In this document: positions 47,808 through 56,776 of the stretch, in pieces | Position numbering within the stretch: the stretch's first letter is position 1 | How the letters are laid out: every line of letters begins with the position of its first letter | From: Epibacterium ulvae | GTDB lineage: Bacteria > Pseudomonadota > Alphaproteobacteria > Rhodobacterales > Rhodobacteraceae | Length of the DNA stretch: 64,000 nt | Assembly: GCF_018678075.1 (NCBI RefSeq) | Contig: NZ_JAHHIR010000030.1 | Location: 30,584-94,583, forward strand | Direction of reading: 5' to 3' | The notes under the pieces: model-generated | What the model was told of the DNA's origin: nothing | Seen by the model: the letters and a program-made list of their open reading frames with translations, nothing else | Databases searched by the model: none | Program-made: the position numbers and the translations under genes

Positions 47808-48460
47808 AACAGGACTCCTGTCAGGTAAACCAGTGAAAAGACGCCGATCCAGATCAGATCGAGGAAGTGCCAGAACAGGCTAAGGCACATGACCCGGCGC
47901 TTGTTCTCATGGGTTAAACCTCGTTGGCTGAGTTGGATCAGAAGAACCACCAGCCAAATACTGCCCCCCAAAACGTGCATCCCGTGGGTGCCGACCAGAA
48001 AGAAGAAGGACGACAGGAATGCGCTGGCTTGTGGTGTCGCGCCCAGATGGATCAGGTGGCTGAATTCGGCATATTCCAGATAGAGGAACGCCAATCCAAA
48101 ACCGCCAGTGATCATCAGCCACAACACCGTGCCTTTCAGATCGTTGTGATCCATCCGCAGCACGGCAAAGCCATAGGTGATGGAGGAGAACAGCAACATG
48201 AATGTCGAAATCAGGATCATGTCCAGTTCGAACAGGTCCGACGGCGCCGGTCCTGCTGCATAGTTTTGACCCAAGACCGCATAGGTCGCGAACAGAATGC
48301 CAAAGATCAGGCAATCGCTCATCAGGTAGATCCAGAAACCCAGCATGGTGCCGGTCTCGTGGTGATGTTCTTCGTGGCCGTCCCCATCGTGATGATGGGG
48401 ATCGTCCAGAACGAAAAACTCAACGGGTTCTTTAACAGTTGTATCAGTCATCGCTGTCAT
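47804..48460 (-). CDS. cyoC: Cytochrome o ubiquinol oxidase subunit III
   Basis: 218 residues, five membrane helices after a His-rich N-terminal segment ([17 protein letters not shown], residues about 20-36), which is longer and richer in His than usual and could bind metal. Family motifs: [23 protein letters not shown] and [14 protein letters not shown]. The start overlaps the cyoB stop (ATGA); an internal ATG three codons later is an alternative. Confidence 0.93.
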   Translation of the reverse strand: MTAMTDTTVKEPVEFFVLDDPHHHDGDGHEEHHHETGTMLGFWIYLMSDCLIFGILFATYAVLGQNYAAGPAPSDLFELDMILISTFMLLFSSITYGFAVLRMDHNDLKGTVLWLMITGGFGLAFLYLEYAEFSHLIHLGATPQASAFLSSFFFLVGTHGMHVLGGSIWLVVLLIQLSQRGLTHENKRRVMCLSLFWHFLDLIWIGVFSLVYLTGVLL

Positions 48461-50490
48461 TGCTCCGCTGCCTTGGCCAGCTGCTGGGTGCGCAGATTTT
48501 CGATCTCACGCACTTCTGCGGCTGGAACGTAATAGTCGCGGTTGTAGTTGAAGGTATGTCCGATGCCATAGATCAGCGCCGCTGCAAAGCTTGCTGCCGC
48601 CAGCCACCAGATATGCCAGATCAGTGCAAAGCCCATGACCGTCAGCAGACCCGCCAACACCACACCGGTTGCGGTGTAATGGGGCATATGGATCGGCATA
48701 AAGCCATCGGTGGGCCGTGTGTAACCTTCGCGCTTCATATGGGTAAAGGCGTCGATTTCATGCACTTTGGGTGAAAAGGCAAAGTTGTAGTACGGCGGAG
48801 GCGAAGACGTCGCCCACTCCAGCGTACGTCCCCCCCAGGGATCGCCGGTTTCATCCGCCAGCTCTTTGCGGCGCATGATGGACACAACGATCTGCACGAT
48901 GAAGGCACCGATACCGGCTGCGATAAACAGCGCACCCACCAGAGCTACGATGAAGTAGATGGAATAGAACGTGTCTTCAAACTGGCTCAGACGGCGTGTG
49001 ACACCCATCAGGCCCAGCACATAAAGCGGCATGAAGGCCAGATAAAAGCCGATGATCCAGCACCAGAAGCTGACCTTGCCCCAGAAGGGATCAAGGCTAA
49101 AGCCAAAGGCCTTGGGCCACCAGTAGACGATACCGGCAAAGATGCCGAAGACCACGCCGCCAATGATCACATTGTGGAAGTGCGCAATCAGGAACAGCGA
49201 GTTGTGCAGCACATAATCTGCAGGCGGAACAGCAAGCAGAACGCCGGTCATGCCCCCAATCACAAAGGTGATCATGAAGCCCATGACCCACAACATCGGC
49301 ACGTCAAAGCGCACCCGGCCTTTGTACATGGTGAACAGCCAGTTGAACATCTTGGCCCCCGTCGGGATCGAGATGATCATCGTGGTGATCCCAAAGAAGG
49401 CGTTCACATTGGCACCCGCCCCCATGGTGAAGAAGTGGTGCAGCCAAACAATGTAGGACAAAACCATGATCACACAGGTCGCATAGACCATCGAGGCATA
49501 GCCAAACAGACGTTTGCCGGTGAAGGTCGGAACGATCTCGGAGAAGATCCCGAACACAGGTAGAACCAGAATATAGACCTCAGGGTGACCCCAGATCCAG
49601 ATCAGGTTCACATACATCATCGGGCTACCGCCCAGATCATTGGTGAAGAAATGCGTGCCCAGATACCGGTCCGCGGTCAGCAGCGCGAGGGTTGCGGCCA
49701 GAACCGGGAAGGTTGCCACGATCAGCACGTTGGTACAGAGCGTGGTCCACACGAAAATAGGCATCTTCATGTAGTCCATGCCCGGTGCACGCATCTTGAC
49801 GATGGTCACCACCAGGTTGATGCCGGACAGGGTTGTGCCGATCCCGGCAATGTTGAGCGCCCACAGGTAGTAGTCCATCCCAACCGAGGGGCTGAATTCC
49901 AATCCTGAGAACGGTGCATAGGCCAACCAACCAGCGGTCGAGAACTCACCCACAAAGAGTGAAACCATGACCAAGATTGCCCCGGACACCGTTAACCAGA
50001 AGCTGAAGTTGTTGAGGAACGGGAACGCCACATCGCGCGCGCCGATCTGCAACGGCATCACATAGTTCATGAATCCGGTGACAAAGGGCATCGCTACAAA
50101 GAAGATCATGATCACACCATGCGCGGTAAAGATCTGATCATAATGGTGGGCATTCAGATAGCCCTCACCGCCCGAAGCAGCAATGGCTTGGTGGCCCCGC
50201 ATCAACAGCGCGTCGGCAAAGCCGCGCAACAGCATGACAAGGCCCAGGATCATATACATGATCCCGATTTTCTTATGGTCGATTGAGGTAAACCAGTTCT
50301 TCCAAAGGTATCCCCAAAGACGGAAGTAAGTCAGCGCGCCAACCAGCGCGAGGCCGCCGAGGACGACACCAATAAAGGTAATCAGAACAATTGGTTCGTG
50401 GAAGGGGAACGCGTCCCAGGACAGCTTTCCCCAAAAGGGATGCACGTCAGGTGCCGAAGCACTGGTGCCATGATGAGCTTGAGAAGCCAT
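48457..50490 (-). CDS. cyoB: Cytochrome o ubiquinol oxidase subunit I
   Basis: 677 residues, 15 membrane helices as in CyoB. Heme and CuB ligands: [20 protein letters not shown] (low-spin heme His), [15 protein letters not shown] (His-Tyr cross-link pair), [10 protein letters not shown] (CuB histidines), and the [10 protein letters not shown]-terminal heme ligands. The D- and K-channel residues appear conserved. It reduces oxygen to water and pumps protons. 23 bp after cyoA. Confidence 0.96.
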   Translation of the reverse strand: MASQAHHGTSASAPDVHPFWGKLSWDAFPFHEPIVLITFIGVVLGGLALVGALTYFRLWGYLWKNWFTSIDHKKIGIMYMILGLVMLLRGFADALLMRGHQAIAASGGEGYLNAHHYDQIFTAHGVIMIFFVAMPFVTGFMNYVMPLQIGARDVAFPFLNNFSFWLTVSGAILVMVSLFVGEFSTAGWLAYAPFSGLEFSPSVGMDYYLWALNIAGIGTTLSGINLVVTIVKMRAPGMDYMKMPIFVWTTLCTNVLIVATFPVLAATLALLTADRYLGTHFFTNDLGGSPMMYVNLIWIWGHPEVYILVLPVFGIFSEIVPTFTGKRLFGYASMVYATCVIMVLSYIVWLHHFFTMGAGANVNAFFGITTMIISIPTGAKMFNWLFTMYKGRVRFDVPMLWVMGFMITFVIGGMTGVLLAVPPADYVLHNSLFLIAHFHNVIIGGVVFGIFAGIVYWWPKAFGFSLDPFWGKVSFWCWIIGFYLAFMPLYVLGLMGVTRRLSQFEDTFYSIYFIVALVGALFIAAGIGAFIVQIVVSIMRRKELADETGDPWGGRTLEWATSSPPPYYNFAFSPKVHEIDAFTHMKREGYTRPTDGFMPIHMPHYTATGVVLAGLLTVMGFALIWHIWWLAAASFAAALIYGIGHTFNYNRDYYVPAAEVREIENLRTQQLAKAAEQ

Positions 50491-50513
50491 AGCGGTCTCT
50501 ACTATTTGTCGTT

Positions 50514-51575
50514 TCAGTTTGCGTTCACAGGAGCGGTCAGCGTCATTGCCGTGACCAAGTCATCCTTATTGATACGCAGTTCAGGACGGATCAGAGCCAT
50601 CAGAGCACCGGGATCATCAGCCGAGCAGATGCCGCGGAACATATCTCGGTTCCACAGACCTTCCAGGCCACCGCCACCCAATGCATCGACCATCATCATG
50701 TCGTGCCGGCACAGATCTTCGCCGTTGACACATGTGTTGACGATACGCTCCCATAGGGTGTCTTCGAGACGCCCATAATAGGTAACGGGGTGGGAAATGC
50801 TCTTTTGGTTCAGCGCTTCCAAAGTGTCGGAATCCAGCACCTTGTCGTCGCCGCGAACCTTTTCGACCCAAGTGTCGAAACCGGCTTCGTTCAGCCCGTG
50901 GAACTTGAACCGCATCTGCGAAAATCCCTCGCCAGAGTAGTTGGCGGAGAAGCCTTTGAAGACACCCGGCTCGTTGATCACCGCGTTCAGCTCGGTCTGC
51001 ATGCCGGACATGGCATAGATCTGACCAGCCAGCGCAGGCACATAGAAGGAGTTCATAACTGTGGTGGAGGTCAGTTGGAACTCAATCGGGCGATTCACGA
51101 CGGCGGCCACTTCGTTGACAGAGGCAATGCCAAGTTCGGGATAGATGAACAGCCATTTCCAATCCATCGCCGCAACCTGAATGACCATCGGCTCGACGCT
51201 TTCGTCGATAGGCTGGTCCGCAGAAATCCGCGACAATGGTTTGTAAGGGTCCAGCCGGTGGGTAGCCACATAGGTCAGGCCTGCCAGGCAGATGATAATG
51301 GCCAGGGGCACTGACCAGATAATGATCTCCAACGTGGTGGAGTGGTGCCAATCGGGTTCATATGCAGCATCCGTGTTGGATGCGCGATACCGATAGGCAA
51401 AGAAAACCGTCAACGCGATAACAGGCACGATGACGATCAGCATGAGTATGGTGGAGTATACAATCAGGTTCGCTTGTTGTTCCGCGACGTCACCCGAAGG
51501 GTTCATAACAACCAGATTGCATCCAGATAGGAGGAGGGTCGACAGGAGAGTCGATGCAATAAGTGCGCGTTTCAT
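50514..51575 (-). CDS. cyoA: Cytochrome o ubiquinol oxidase subunit II
   Basis: 353 residues. Lipobox ends at Cys19 ([10 protein letters not shown]). Two membrane helices follow, then the cupredoxin domain. The CuA ligand motif of cytochrome c oxidases is missing (region [16 protein letters not shown] has no Cys), which identifies a quinol oxidase. First gene of cyoABCD-surf1; no cyoE (heme O synthase) gene follows. Divergent from an MFS gene across 195 bp. Confidence 0.95.
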   Translation of the reverse strand: MKRALIASTLLSTLLLSGCNLVVMNPSGDVAEQQANLIVYSTILMLIVIVPVIALTVFFAYRYRASNTDAAYEPDWHHSTTLEIIIWSVPLAIIICLAGLTYVATHRLDPYKPLSRISADQPIDESVEPMVIQVAAMDWKWLFIYPELGIASVNEVAAVVNRPIEFQLTSTTVMNSFYVPALAGQIYAMSGMQTELNAVINEPGVFKGFSANYSGEGFSQMRFKFHGLNEAGFDTWVEKVRGDDKVLDSDTLEALNQKSISHPVTYYGRLEDTLWERIVNTCVNGEDLCRHDMMMVDALGGGGLEGLWNRDMFRGICSADDPGALMALIRPELRINKDDLVTAMTLTAPVNAN

Positions 51576-51770
51576 TGAGTCTTTCTCACAAGGTGAGACT
51601 TTGAGGAGGAGGAGTACGCTTGCCCGTCAGTCTCAGGCGGCCAGCGCGGGTCTTTTGCTCCAAGTCTCAACAGGTTGCAATGCGACAAATGATGTCTCGG
51701 TGAATGGTCTTTTACTTGATGGAGGCCGCAACCCCATGCATGATCCCCCGTAGGAGAAGAGGAGGATTAT
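51576..51770. promoter_or_regulatory. Divergent promoter region of cyoA and MFS gene
   Basis: 195-bp gap without a gene. GGAGGA stands directly before the MFS ATG. No operator could be named with confidence. Confidence 0.5.
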
Positions 51771-53033
51771 ATGAATAGCGTAGAGAATACGCATCTGCAC
51801 GAGGCGACAATCGACGAGGTGGTGATCACTGTTGTCATGGCGCGTGTGACAGATTTTTTTGGCTTTTTTGTGTACGCGATTGCATCCGCCCTGGTCTTCC
51901 CCAGGTTGTTTTTTCCAACGTTTGATCCCGTAACCGGGACATTGCTGTCGTTTGCGATCTTTTCCTTGGCGTTTTTGGCCCGTCCGGTGGCGTCAATGTC
52001 CGGACGTATGATCCAGCGCAAGATCGGTCGCGCGGGCAAAGTGACCCTGGCCTTGCTGATCTTGGGCACTGCCACAGTCGCCATTGGCATGCTGCCAGGG
52101 TTCGAGTCCATTGGTTGGTGGGCACCGATTCTACTGGCGGTTTTGCGCATCTGTCAGGGCTTGGGATTAGGGGGTGCCTGGGACGGTTTGACGCTACAAT
52201 TGCAGCACAGTGCGCCAGAAAATAAGCAAGGTTTTTATGCAATGGTGCCGCAACTGGGGGGACCCATCGGGTTCGTGGTCGCCGCATCGCTGTTTTATGT
52301 GCTGACTGGCTTCCTGACCGAAGAAGAATTCTTCACCTTTGGATGGCGATTCACATTCTTTGCGGTGTTTGCCGTGAATGTGGTCTCTCTCTTTGCGCGG
52401 CTGCGTCTTTTGAACGCGGACTGGGGCGTCGAAGAGGAGCTGGTGACATCGGCCCCCATACGGGAACTGATTGAAACCCAGTGGCGCCCGATCCTGTTGT
52501 CGGCCTTTCTGCCATTGGCCAGCTATGCGCTGTTCCACATGGTGACGGTCTTCCCGCTGGGGATTACTTCGCTGTTCACGGGGCGCGACATTTCGGACAT
52601 TCTGTTCCTGCAGCTGATCGGCGGTACATTGGCCGTGTTTGCGGTGATTGCGACGGGTCTTTTGGCGGATCGGTTTGGACGACGCTATGTGCTTGGCCTG
52701 TCGACCGGGTTGATTCTGGTGCTGTGTCTTCTGGTGGGCACGCTGGCGACGAACCCGGCGATTTTCATCCTGTTTGGGTTTGTTGTTCTCGGCCTCACCT
52801 ATGGTCAGGCCAGCGCCATCGTACCGCGCCGGTTTGAACGCAAATACCGCTATTCCGGTACCGCGCTTGCGACCAATATCAGCTGGATCCTGGGCGCAGC
52901 CTTTGCGCCGCTGGTTGGTCTGGGTCTGGTGGTCGGGATCGGCCTTTGGGCGGCGGGGATTTACCTGTTGTCTGGTGCGGTGGTGACATTTGTCGCGCTG
53001 CGAATCCTGTCAAACAGCGAAGCCGCGACCTGA
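51771..53033 (+). CDS. MFS transporter (metabolite:H+ symporter-like)
   Basis: 420 residues with 12 predicted membrane helices. Loop 2-3 has GRMIQRKIGRAGKVTL and a second signature GLLADRFGRRYVLGLS lies between helices 8 and 9, as in the MHS branch of the MFS. Substrate unknown; members carry organic acids and osmolytes. ATG at 51771 follows AGGAGGA. Divergent from cyoA; the same promoter gap suggests joint control. Terminator follows. Confidence 0.88.
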   Translation: MNSVENTHLHEATIDEVVITVVMARVTDFFGFFVYAIASALVFPRLFFPTFDPVTGTLLSFAIFSLAFLARPVASMSGRMIQRKIGRAGKVTLALLILGTATVAIGMLPGFESIGWWAPILLAVLRICQGLGLGGAWDGLTLQLQHSAPENKQGFYAMVPQLGGPIGFVVAASLFYVLTGFLTEEEFFTFGWRFTFFAVFAVNVVSLFARLRLLNADWGVEEELVTSAPIRELIETQWRPILLSAFLPLASYALFHMVTVFPLGITSLFTGRDISDILFLQLIGGTLAVFAVIATGLLADRFGRRYVLGLSTGLILVLCLLVGTLATNPAIFILFGFVVLGLTYGQASAIVPRRFERKYRYSGTALATNISWILGAAFAPLVGLGLVVGIGLWAAGIYLLSGAVVTFVALRILSNSEAAT

Positions 53034-53057
53034 CGCGCGCTCCCCAATGAAATGGCT

Positions 53058-53088
53058 AAGGCGCGGGCATTGCCTGCGCCTTTCTCTT
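53058..53088 (+). terminator. Terminator after MFS gene
   Basis: AAGGCGC (53058-53064) pairs with GCGCCTT (53076-53082), with an inner GGCA/TGCC pairing, followed by TCTCTT. Confidence 0.75.
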
Positions 53089-53189
53089 ATCTGGGCCTTA
53101 CCTGCCTCAATTCTGACAGCATGTCTCCTTTAGAATGTGTTAACACTTATCGAAAGTTCACGTAGTGGTATGAGTTGACGGAGAGCGGT

Positions 53190-53969
53190 ATGCAGGATTT
53201 GGGCGACGGACCCCTCAAGCACGACAACGAGCAAACGTCAGACCAAGCAGGCGATGTTTTCCCCCGCGAGGTTGCCGATCTGTTGCCGCGCGGCGATCTG
53301 GACGCGCTGGCCATTTCGGCAGAGACAGACAAAAGCTCCAAGCGCCACGACTACATGCGCCTTTATGAGCATCTGTTGACCCCTTACCGCGACAAGAATT
53401 TCTCGATGCTGGAGCTTGGCGTGGGTATTCCCAGCCGTCGCGCGCCGTCGCTTAGAACGTGGAAATCTTATTTCCCAAATGCACGTATCGTTGGTGTGGA
53501 TATCCGCGGCATCTCCAAAACTTTTGAGGAAGACCGCATTCATATCGAGATCGGCAATGCTGCCCGCCCCCGTTTTCTGCGGCGGGTTTTCCAAAAGTAT
53601 CAGCCATCGGTCATTCTGGATGATGCGTCACATTTCTGGTCGCACCAGATCATCGGCTTTCAAACCCTGTTTCCGCTGCTGCCGCCGAGTGGGGTCTATA
53701 TTGTAGAAGACGTCCATACCAGCTTCCTGGCCACGGAAGAGGGCTCGCAATACGCGGATCACACCGAAAGCTTTTGGAGCTATTTCAACCGGTTGCAGAT
53801 GGCCATGGTCTGCGCCCAAAACCACGGCCCCGATGTCACGAAGGAAGAAAACCGTCTGGTCTCATGGATGGACGCTATTTTTATTACCCGCAAAACAGTC
53901 GCCGTCGTAAAACGTCACGCACCGCGTCGGCGGGAGTGGCAGGCGTCATCGGGTTCAGCGACCCAATAA
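53190..53969 (+). CDS. Class I SAM-dependent methyltransferase-like protein (MycE/TylE C-domain type)
   Basis: 259 residues from ATG at 53190 (GGAGAG upstream); a TTG five codons earlier is possible. Motif I is MLELGVGIPSRRAPSLRTW, motif II VGVDIRG, then ILDDASHFWSHQIIGFQTLFPLL with the DDxSH metal/acid motif and YIVEDVHTSF, as in macrolide sugar O-methyltransferases and related small-molecule methyltransferases. The N-terminal about 35 residues are poorly conserved and acidic. Substrate unknown; no sugar-synthesis genes adjacent. Confidence 0.75.
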   Translation: MQDLGDGPLKHDNEQTSDQAGDVFPREVADLLPRGDLDALAISAETDKSSKRHDYMRLYEHLLTPYRDKNFSMLELGVGIPSRRAPSLRTWKSYFPNARIVGVDIRGISKTFEEDRIHIEIGNAARPRFLRRVFQKYQPSVILDDASHFWSHQIIGFQTLFPLLPPSGVYIVEDVHTSFLATEEGSQYADHTESFWSYFNRLQMAMVCAQNHGPDVTKEENRLVSWMDAIFITRKTVAVVKRHAPRRREWQASSGSATQ

Positions 53970-53987
53970 ACGCCACGTGCCCAAAGG

Positions 53988-54980
53988 CTATGCCAGATCC
54001 GGTGCGATCGGGACCAACACGCGGCCACGCACCTCGCCGGTCAGGAATTTGGGCGCGGTCTCGATCACCCGGTCCAATGGCACTTCGACCATCATCTGAT
54101 CCAGCTTGGCCGTGTCCAGGTTTTCGGCCAGCTGTGCCCAGGCCATTTCACGCTTTGCACGCGGCACCATAACACTGTCGACCCCGGAAAGGGTCACGCC
54201 GCGCAAAATGAACGGGGCCACCGACGACGGCAGATCCATACCGCCCGCCAACCCGCAGGCCGCGACAACGCCGTCATATTTTATGGCAGACAATACATTC
54301 GCCAGAACGGTGCTGCCGACAACATCAATCGCGGCAGGCCAGCGTTCCTTGGCCAGTGGGCGAATTTTTCCCGATAATTCCTCCCGTCCAACAATGGTTG
54401 TCGCACCAAGGGATTTTAGGTAATCGCCCTCTTCGGGACGACCTGTGGCGGCAGCCACCTGATAGCCTTTGCCCGCGAGCAAGGTGACAGCCACGCTGCC
54501 CACGCCCCCGGCCGCCCCTGTCACAAGGATCTCTCCCTGATCCGGGCGCACGCCGTTTTGTTCCAGCGCCATAACACAAAGCATCGCGGTATAGCCCGCC
54601 GTGCCAATGACCATCGCCTGTTTCAGGCTGATCGCTTCGGGCAGTTTGACCAGCCAGTCGCCACGCACCCTGGCGCGCCCGGCCAAACCGCCCCAATGTT
54701 TCTCACCAACACCCCAACCGTTCAGAACCACCTTGTCGCCGGGTGTAAAATCCGGATGGCTACTGTCGCGCACAATGGCCGAGAAATCGACACCCGGCAC
54801 CATCGGAAAGCTGCGCACAACCGGTGCTTTGCCTGTGATCGCCAGCGCGTCTTTGTAGTTCAACGTGGAATAGGCAACGTCGACCAGCACATCCCCTTCG
54901 GGCAAATCCGCTTCATCAACCTCGGTCAGGCGCGCGGTGTAACTGTCGTTCTCATTCTCGATCAGGATAGATGCAAACAT
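53988..54980 (-). CDS. acuI: Acryloyl-CoA reductase (MDR superfamily)
   Basis: 330 residues. Zinc-free medium-chain reductase: GroES-like N-domain ([29 protein letters not shown]), NADPH motif [30 protein letters not shown] near residue 150, and a C-terminal QAxxL-type lid. It matches AcuI/YhdH. AcuI reduces acryloyl-CoA to propionyl-CoA, which detoxifies acrylate from DMSP cleavage and drains the 3-hydroxypropionate route. 15 bp after acuR on the same strand, so it is in the acuR operon; a reading frame of a methyltransferase ends 18 bp away on the other strand. Confidence 0.9.
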   Translation of the reverse strand: MFASILIENENDSYTARLTEVDEADLPEGDVLVDVAYSTLNYKDALAITGKAPVVRSFPMVPGVDFSAIVRDSSHPDFTPGDKVVLNGWGVGEKHWGGLAGRARVRGDWLVKLPEAISLKQAMVIGTAGYTAMLCVMALEQNGVRPDQGEILVTGAAGGVGSVAVTLLAGKGYQVAAATGRPEEGDYLKSLGATTIVGREELSGKIRPLAKERWPAAIDVVGSTVLANVLSAIKYDGVVAACGLAGGMDLPSSVAPFILRGVTLSGVDSVMVPRAKREMAWAQLAENLDTAKLDQMMVEVPLDRVIETAPKFLTGEVRGRVLVPIAPDLA

Positions 54981-54995
54981 GGTCGAACCTTTATT

Positions 54996-55643
54996 CTAGG
55001 GGGCAAGAAGTGTCATGAAGGTGGTCATAAACAGCCGAAGCGGTGCGGGATCGCGCTCCAGTTTGGCGCGCAGCACCGCACCCTCCCAGCCGATCCAGAA
55101 AAAGGCGGCCAGACTGGCAGGATCCTTGTGCGCGTCCAAATCACCTTGGCTTTGGGCCTGCCGCAAACAGGTTTCAAGGCGGGCTTGCCAGCCTTCAAAC
55201 GTTGCGGTCAGCTTGGCGCGATAGGCCTCGGGCAGGGTGCCCATTTCTTGGCCCAAGTTTCCAACCAGACAGCCGCGTTTGAAGTCGTGCCGCGCCATGC
55301 CAGCGATCGCGTCTTCTGCGAAATCCGATACACGCGCGATGGCAGGCCGGTCGGTGTTCAGAAAGGTCGCATCCAACTTGCGCAGGAAATAGGCATCATA
55401 GGCCTCGATCAGGGTTATGCCAAAGTCGGATTTAGAGCGGAAGTAGTGATAGAAATTTCCCTTGGGCACGCCTGCGGTCTTTAGGATTTCATCCACGCTG
55501 GACGCGCCATAGCCTTTTTCGGTCAAAAATTCCAAGCCGACCCGGACCAACCGGTTGCGTACATCTGATGCCTCGGGCGTGCGGCGGGGGCGGCCGCGAC
55601 GACGGGGGGATGAGGGGGCGTTGGGCGACGGTTGTGAGGTCAT
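54996..55643 (-). CDS. acuR: TetR-family regulator AcuR
   Basis: 215 residues. Arg-rich disordered N-terminus (about 1-25), TetR helix-turn-helix (GYGASSVDEILKTAGVPKGNFYHYFRSKSDFG, residues about 45-75) and an effector domain. The gene order acuR-acuI matches Rhodobacter sphaeroides, where AcuR represses the operon and is released by acrylate. A perfect palindrome starts 5 nt upstream of its ATG, so it very probably represses itself and acuI. Confidence 0.88.
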   Translation of the reverse strand: MTSQPSPNAPSSPRRRGRPRRTPEASDVRNRLVRVGLEFLTEKGYGASSVDEILKTAGVPKGNFYHYFRSKSDFGITLIEAYDAYFLRKLDATFLNTDRPAIARVSDFAEDAIAGMARHDFKRGCLVGNLGQEMGTLPEAYRAKLTATFEGWQARLETCLRQAQSQGDLDAHKDPASLAAFFWIGWEGAVLRAKLERDPAPLRLFMTTFMTLLAP

Positions 55644-55647
55644 GAAT

Positions 55648-55675
55648 ATTTATTAGACGGATTCGTCTAATAAAT
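55648..55675. promoter_or_regulatory. Perfect 12-bp inverted repeat, predicted AcuR operator
   Basis: ATTTATTAGACG (55648-55659) and CGTCTAATAAAT (55664-55675) are exact inverted complements separated by 4 nt. It lies immediately before the acuR start codon, the usual place for a TetR-family autoregulatory operator. Confidence 0.75.
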
Positions 55676-55716
55676 GCAAAGGAAACCTGCATAAAACGTC
55701 ACGATGAAAAAATACC

Positions 55717-56640
55717 TTATAATGCTTGTTGCCACAGACCCCGGATGACCCGTAAAAGCGCCGCAATAACCGGCCCCTCTGCGCGCTGGGTTGGGGTGAT
55801 AAAACTGAGGCACGCGGGCAGCGCCACCGTCTCACACAGCGCGATGCCGACGGACTGCTTTTGGTTCAGCGCGATGGACTCCCGGCTGAGGCACAGACCT
55901 ATCCCGGAATGTACCATCTCCATCATCGAGGATTCCTGATCCACCAAAGCCACGACATTCTGCGTACAGCCATGCTGAGCAAATACGGTTTTCAACAATC
56001 GGTGATGGACGGAATTCTCGGGCGTGCCAATCCACGGCAGGGCGGCAAGTTCTTCCCAGGATGCGGTCTCGATGCTTTTCTGCCAGCCGACGGGGCCCAC
56101 AACGCGATATGAAAAATCCGCCAATTTGACCGCGCTTAGGTCGCCTCCCAGTTTCGAGTGTTCCGGTTCGATATCTTCCGGTTTACTCAGGTAAAACCCG
56201 GCGTCCAGCTGGTTGCGCCTGATGCGTTCAATGGTCTCCCCGCTAACCCCGTGACGCAGTTCTGTCGCGACATCCGGGTAGTCTTGGTTCAGCGTTTTCA
56301 GCAGCTGTCCCAAGCGAATGAATTCCGGATCAACGATCGTCCCGATCCTGAGCTTGCCGCTGACCCGCCCCACATGTTTGCGGGCGCTGCGTTGAAAATC
56401 GGCTGCCGCATTTAGGGTGCGTTCGGCCAGTGCGATCAGATTTGCGCCTTCGGAGGTGAGCTGAAGCCCCGATGACGTCCGTTTAAACAGGGTCAGACCC
56501 GTATCCTCGCTCAACCGTTTGATCTGGTGACTGATCGCAGGCTGGGTCAGGTTCAACACATCGGCGGCCGCGCTCACGCTGCCTTCGCGCACGACGGTTA
56601 CAAACGCCAGAAGCGCGTTTAAGGTTGGCAGGTCTCTCAT
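55717..56640 (-). CDS. LysR-family regulator, DddR candidate
   Basis: 307 residues from ATG at 56640; a GTG at 56664 would add eight residues, and neither has a clear Shine-Dalgarno. Winged helix LLAFVTVVREGSVSAAADVLNLTQPAISHQIKRLSEDTGLTLF, then an effector-binding domain. It is divergent from the DddA/DddD-type genes, the arrangement of LysR-type DddR in Marinomonas and Halomonas DMSP clusters. Likely activates them in response to DMSP or a breakdown product (inference). Confidence 0.85.
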   Translation of the reverse strand: MRDLPTLNALLAFVTVVREGSVSAAADVLNLTQPAISHQIKRLSEDTGLTLFKRTSSGLQLTSEGANLIALAERTLNAAADFQRSARKHVGRVSGKLRIGTIVDPEFIRLGQLLKTLNQDYPDVATELRHGVSGETIERIRRNQLDAGFYLSKPEDIEPEHSKLGGDLSAVKLADFSYRVVGPVGWQKSIETASWEELAALPWIGTPENSVHHRLLKTVFAQHGCTQNVVALVDQESSMMEMVHSGIGLCLSRESIALNQKQSVGIALCETVALPACLSFITPTQRAEGPVIAALLRVIRGLWQQAL

Positions 56641-56723
56641 ATAAAAAATTTCTATATTGTCCACTCAAATTTGTCATTAGCGTTTTTGAAATCCTGGCCC
56701 TAGCGTGCCGGAAAACGCGCGGT

Positions 56724-56742
56724 GTTTGATCAAGGTTTGATC
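56724..56742. promoter_or_regulatory. Tandem GTTTGATC repeat in the LysR/GMC promoter region
   Basis: GTTTGATC occurs at 56724-56731 and 56735-56742, 11 bp apart, one helical turn. TTGATCAA (56726-56733) is itself palindromic. Candidate LysR-site for the divergent regulator. Confidence 0.5.
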
Positions 56743-56776
56743 GCATCGCCGACCGGGAGAAAAAGGTGAATTTATC

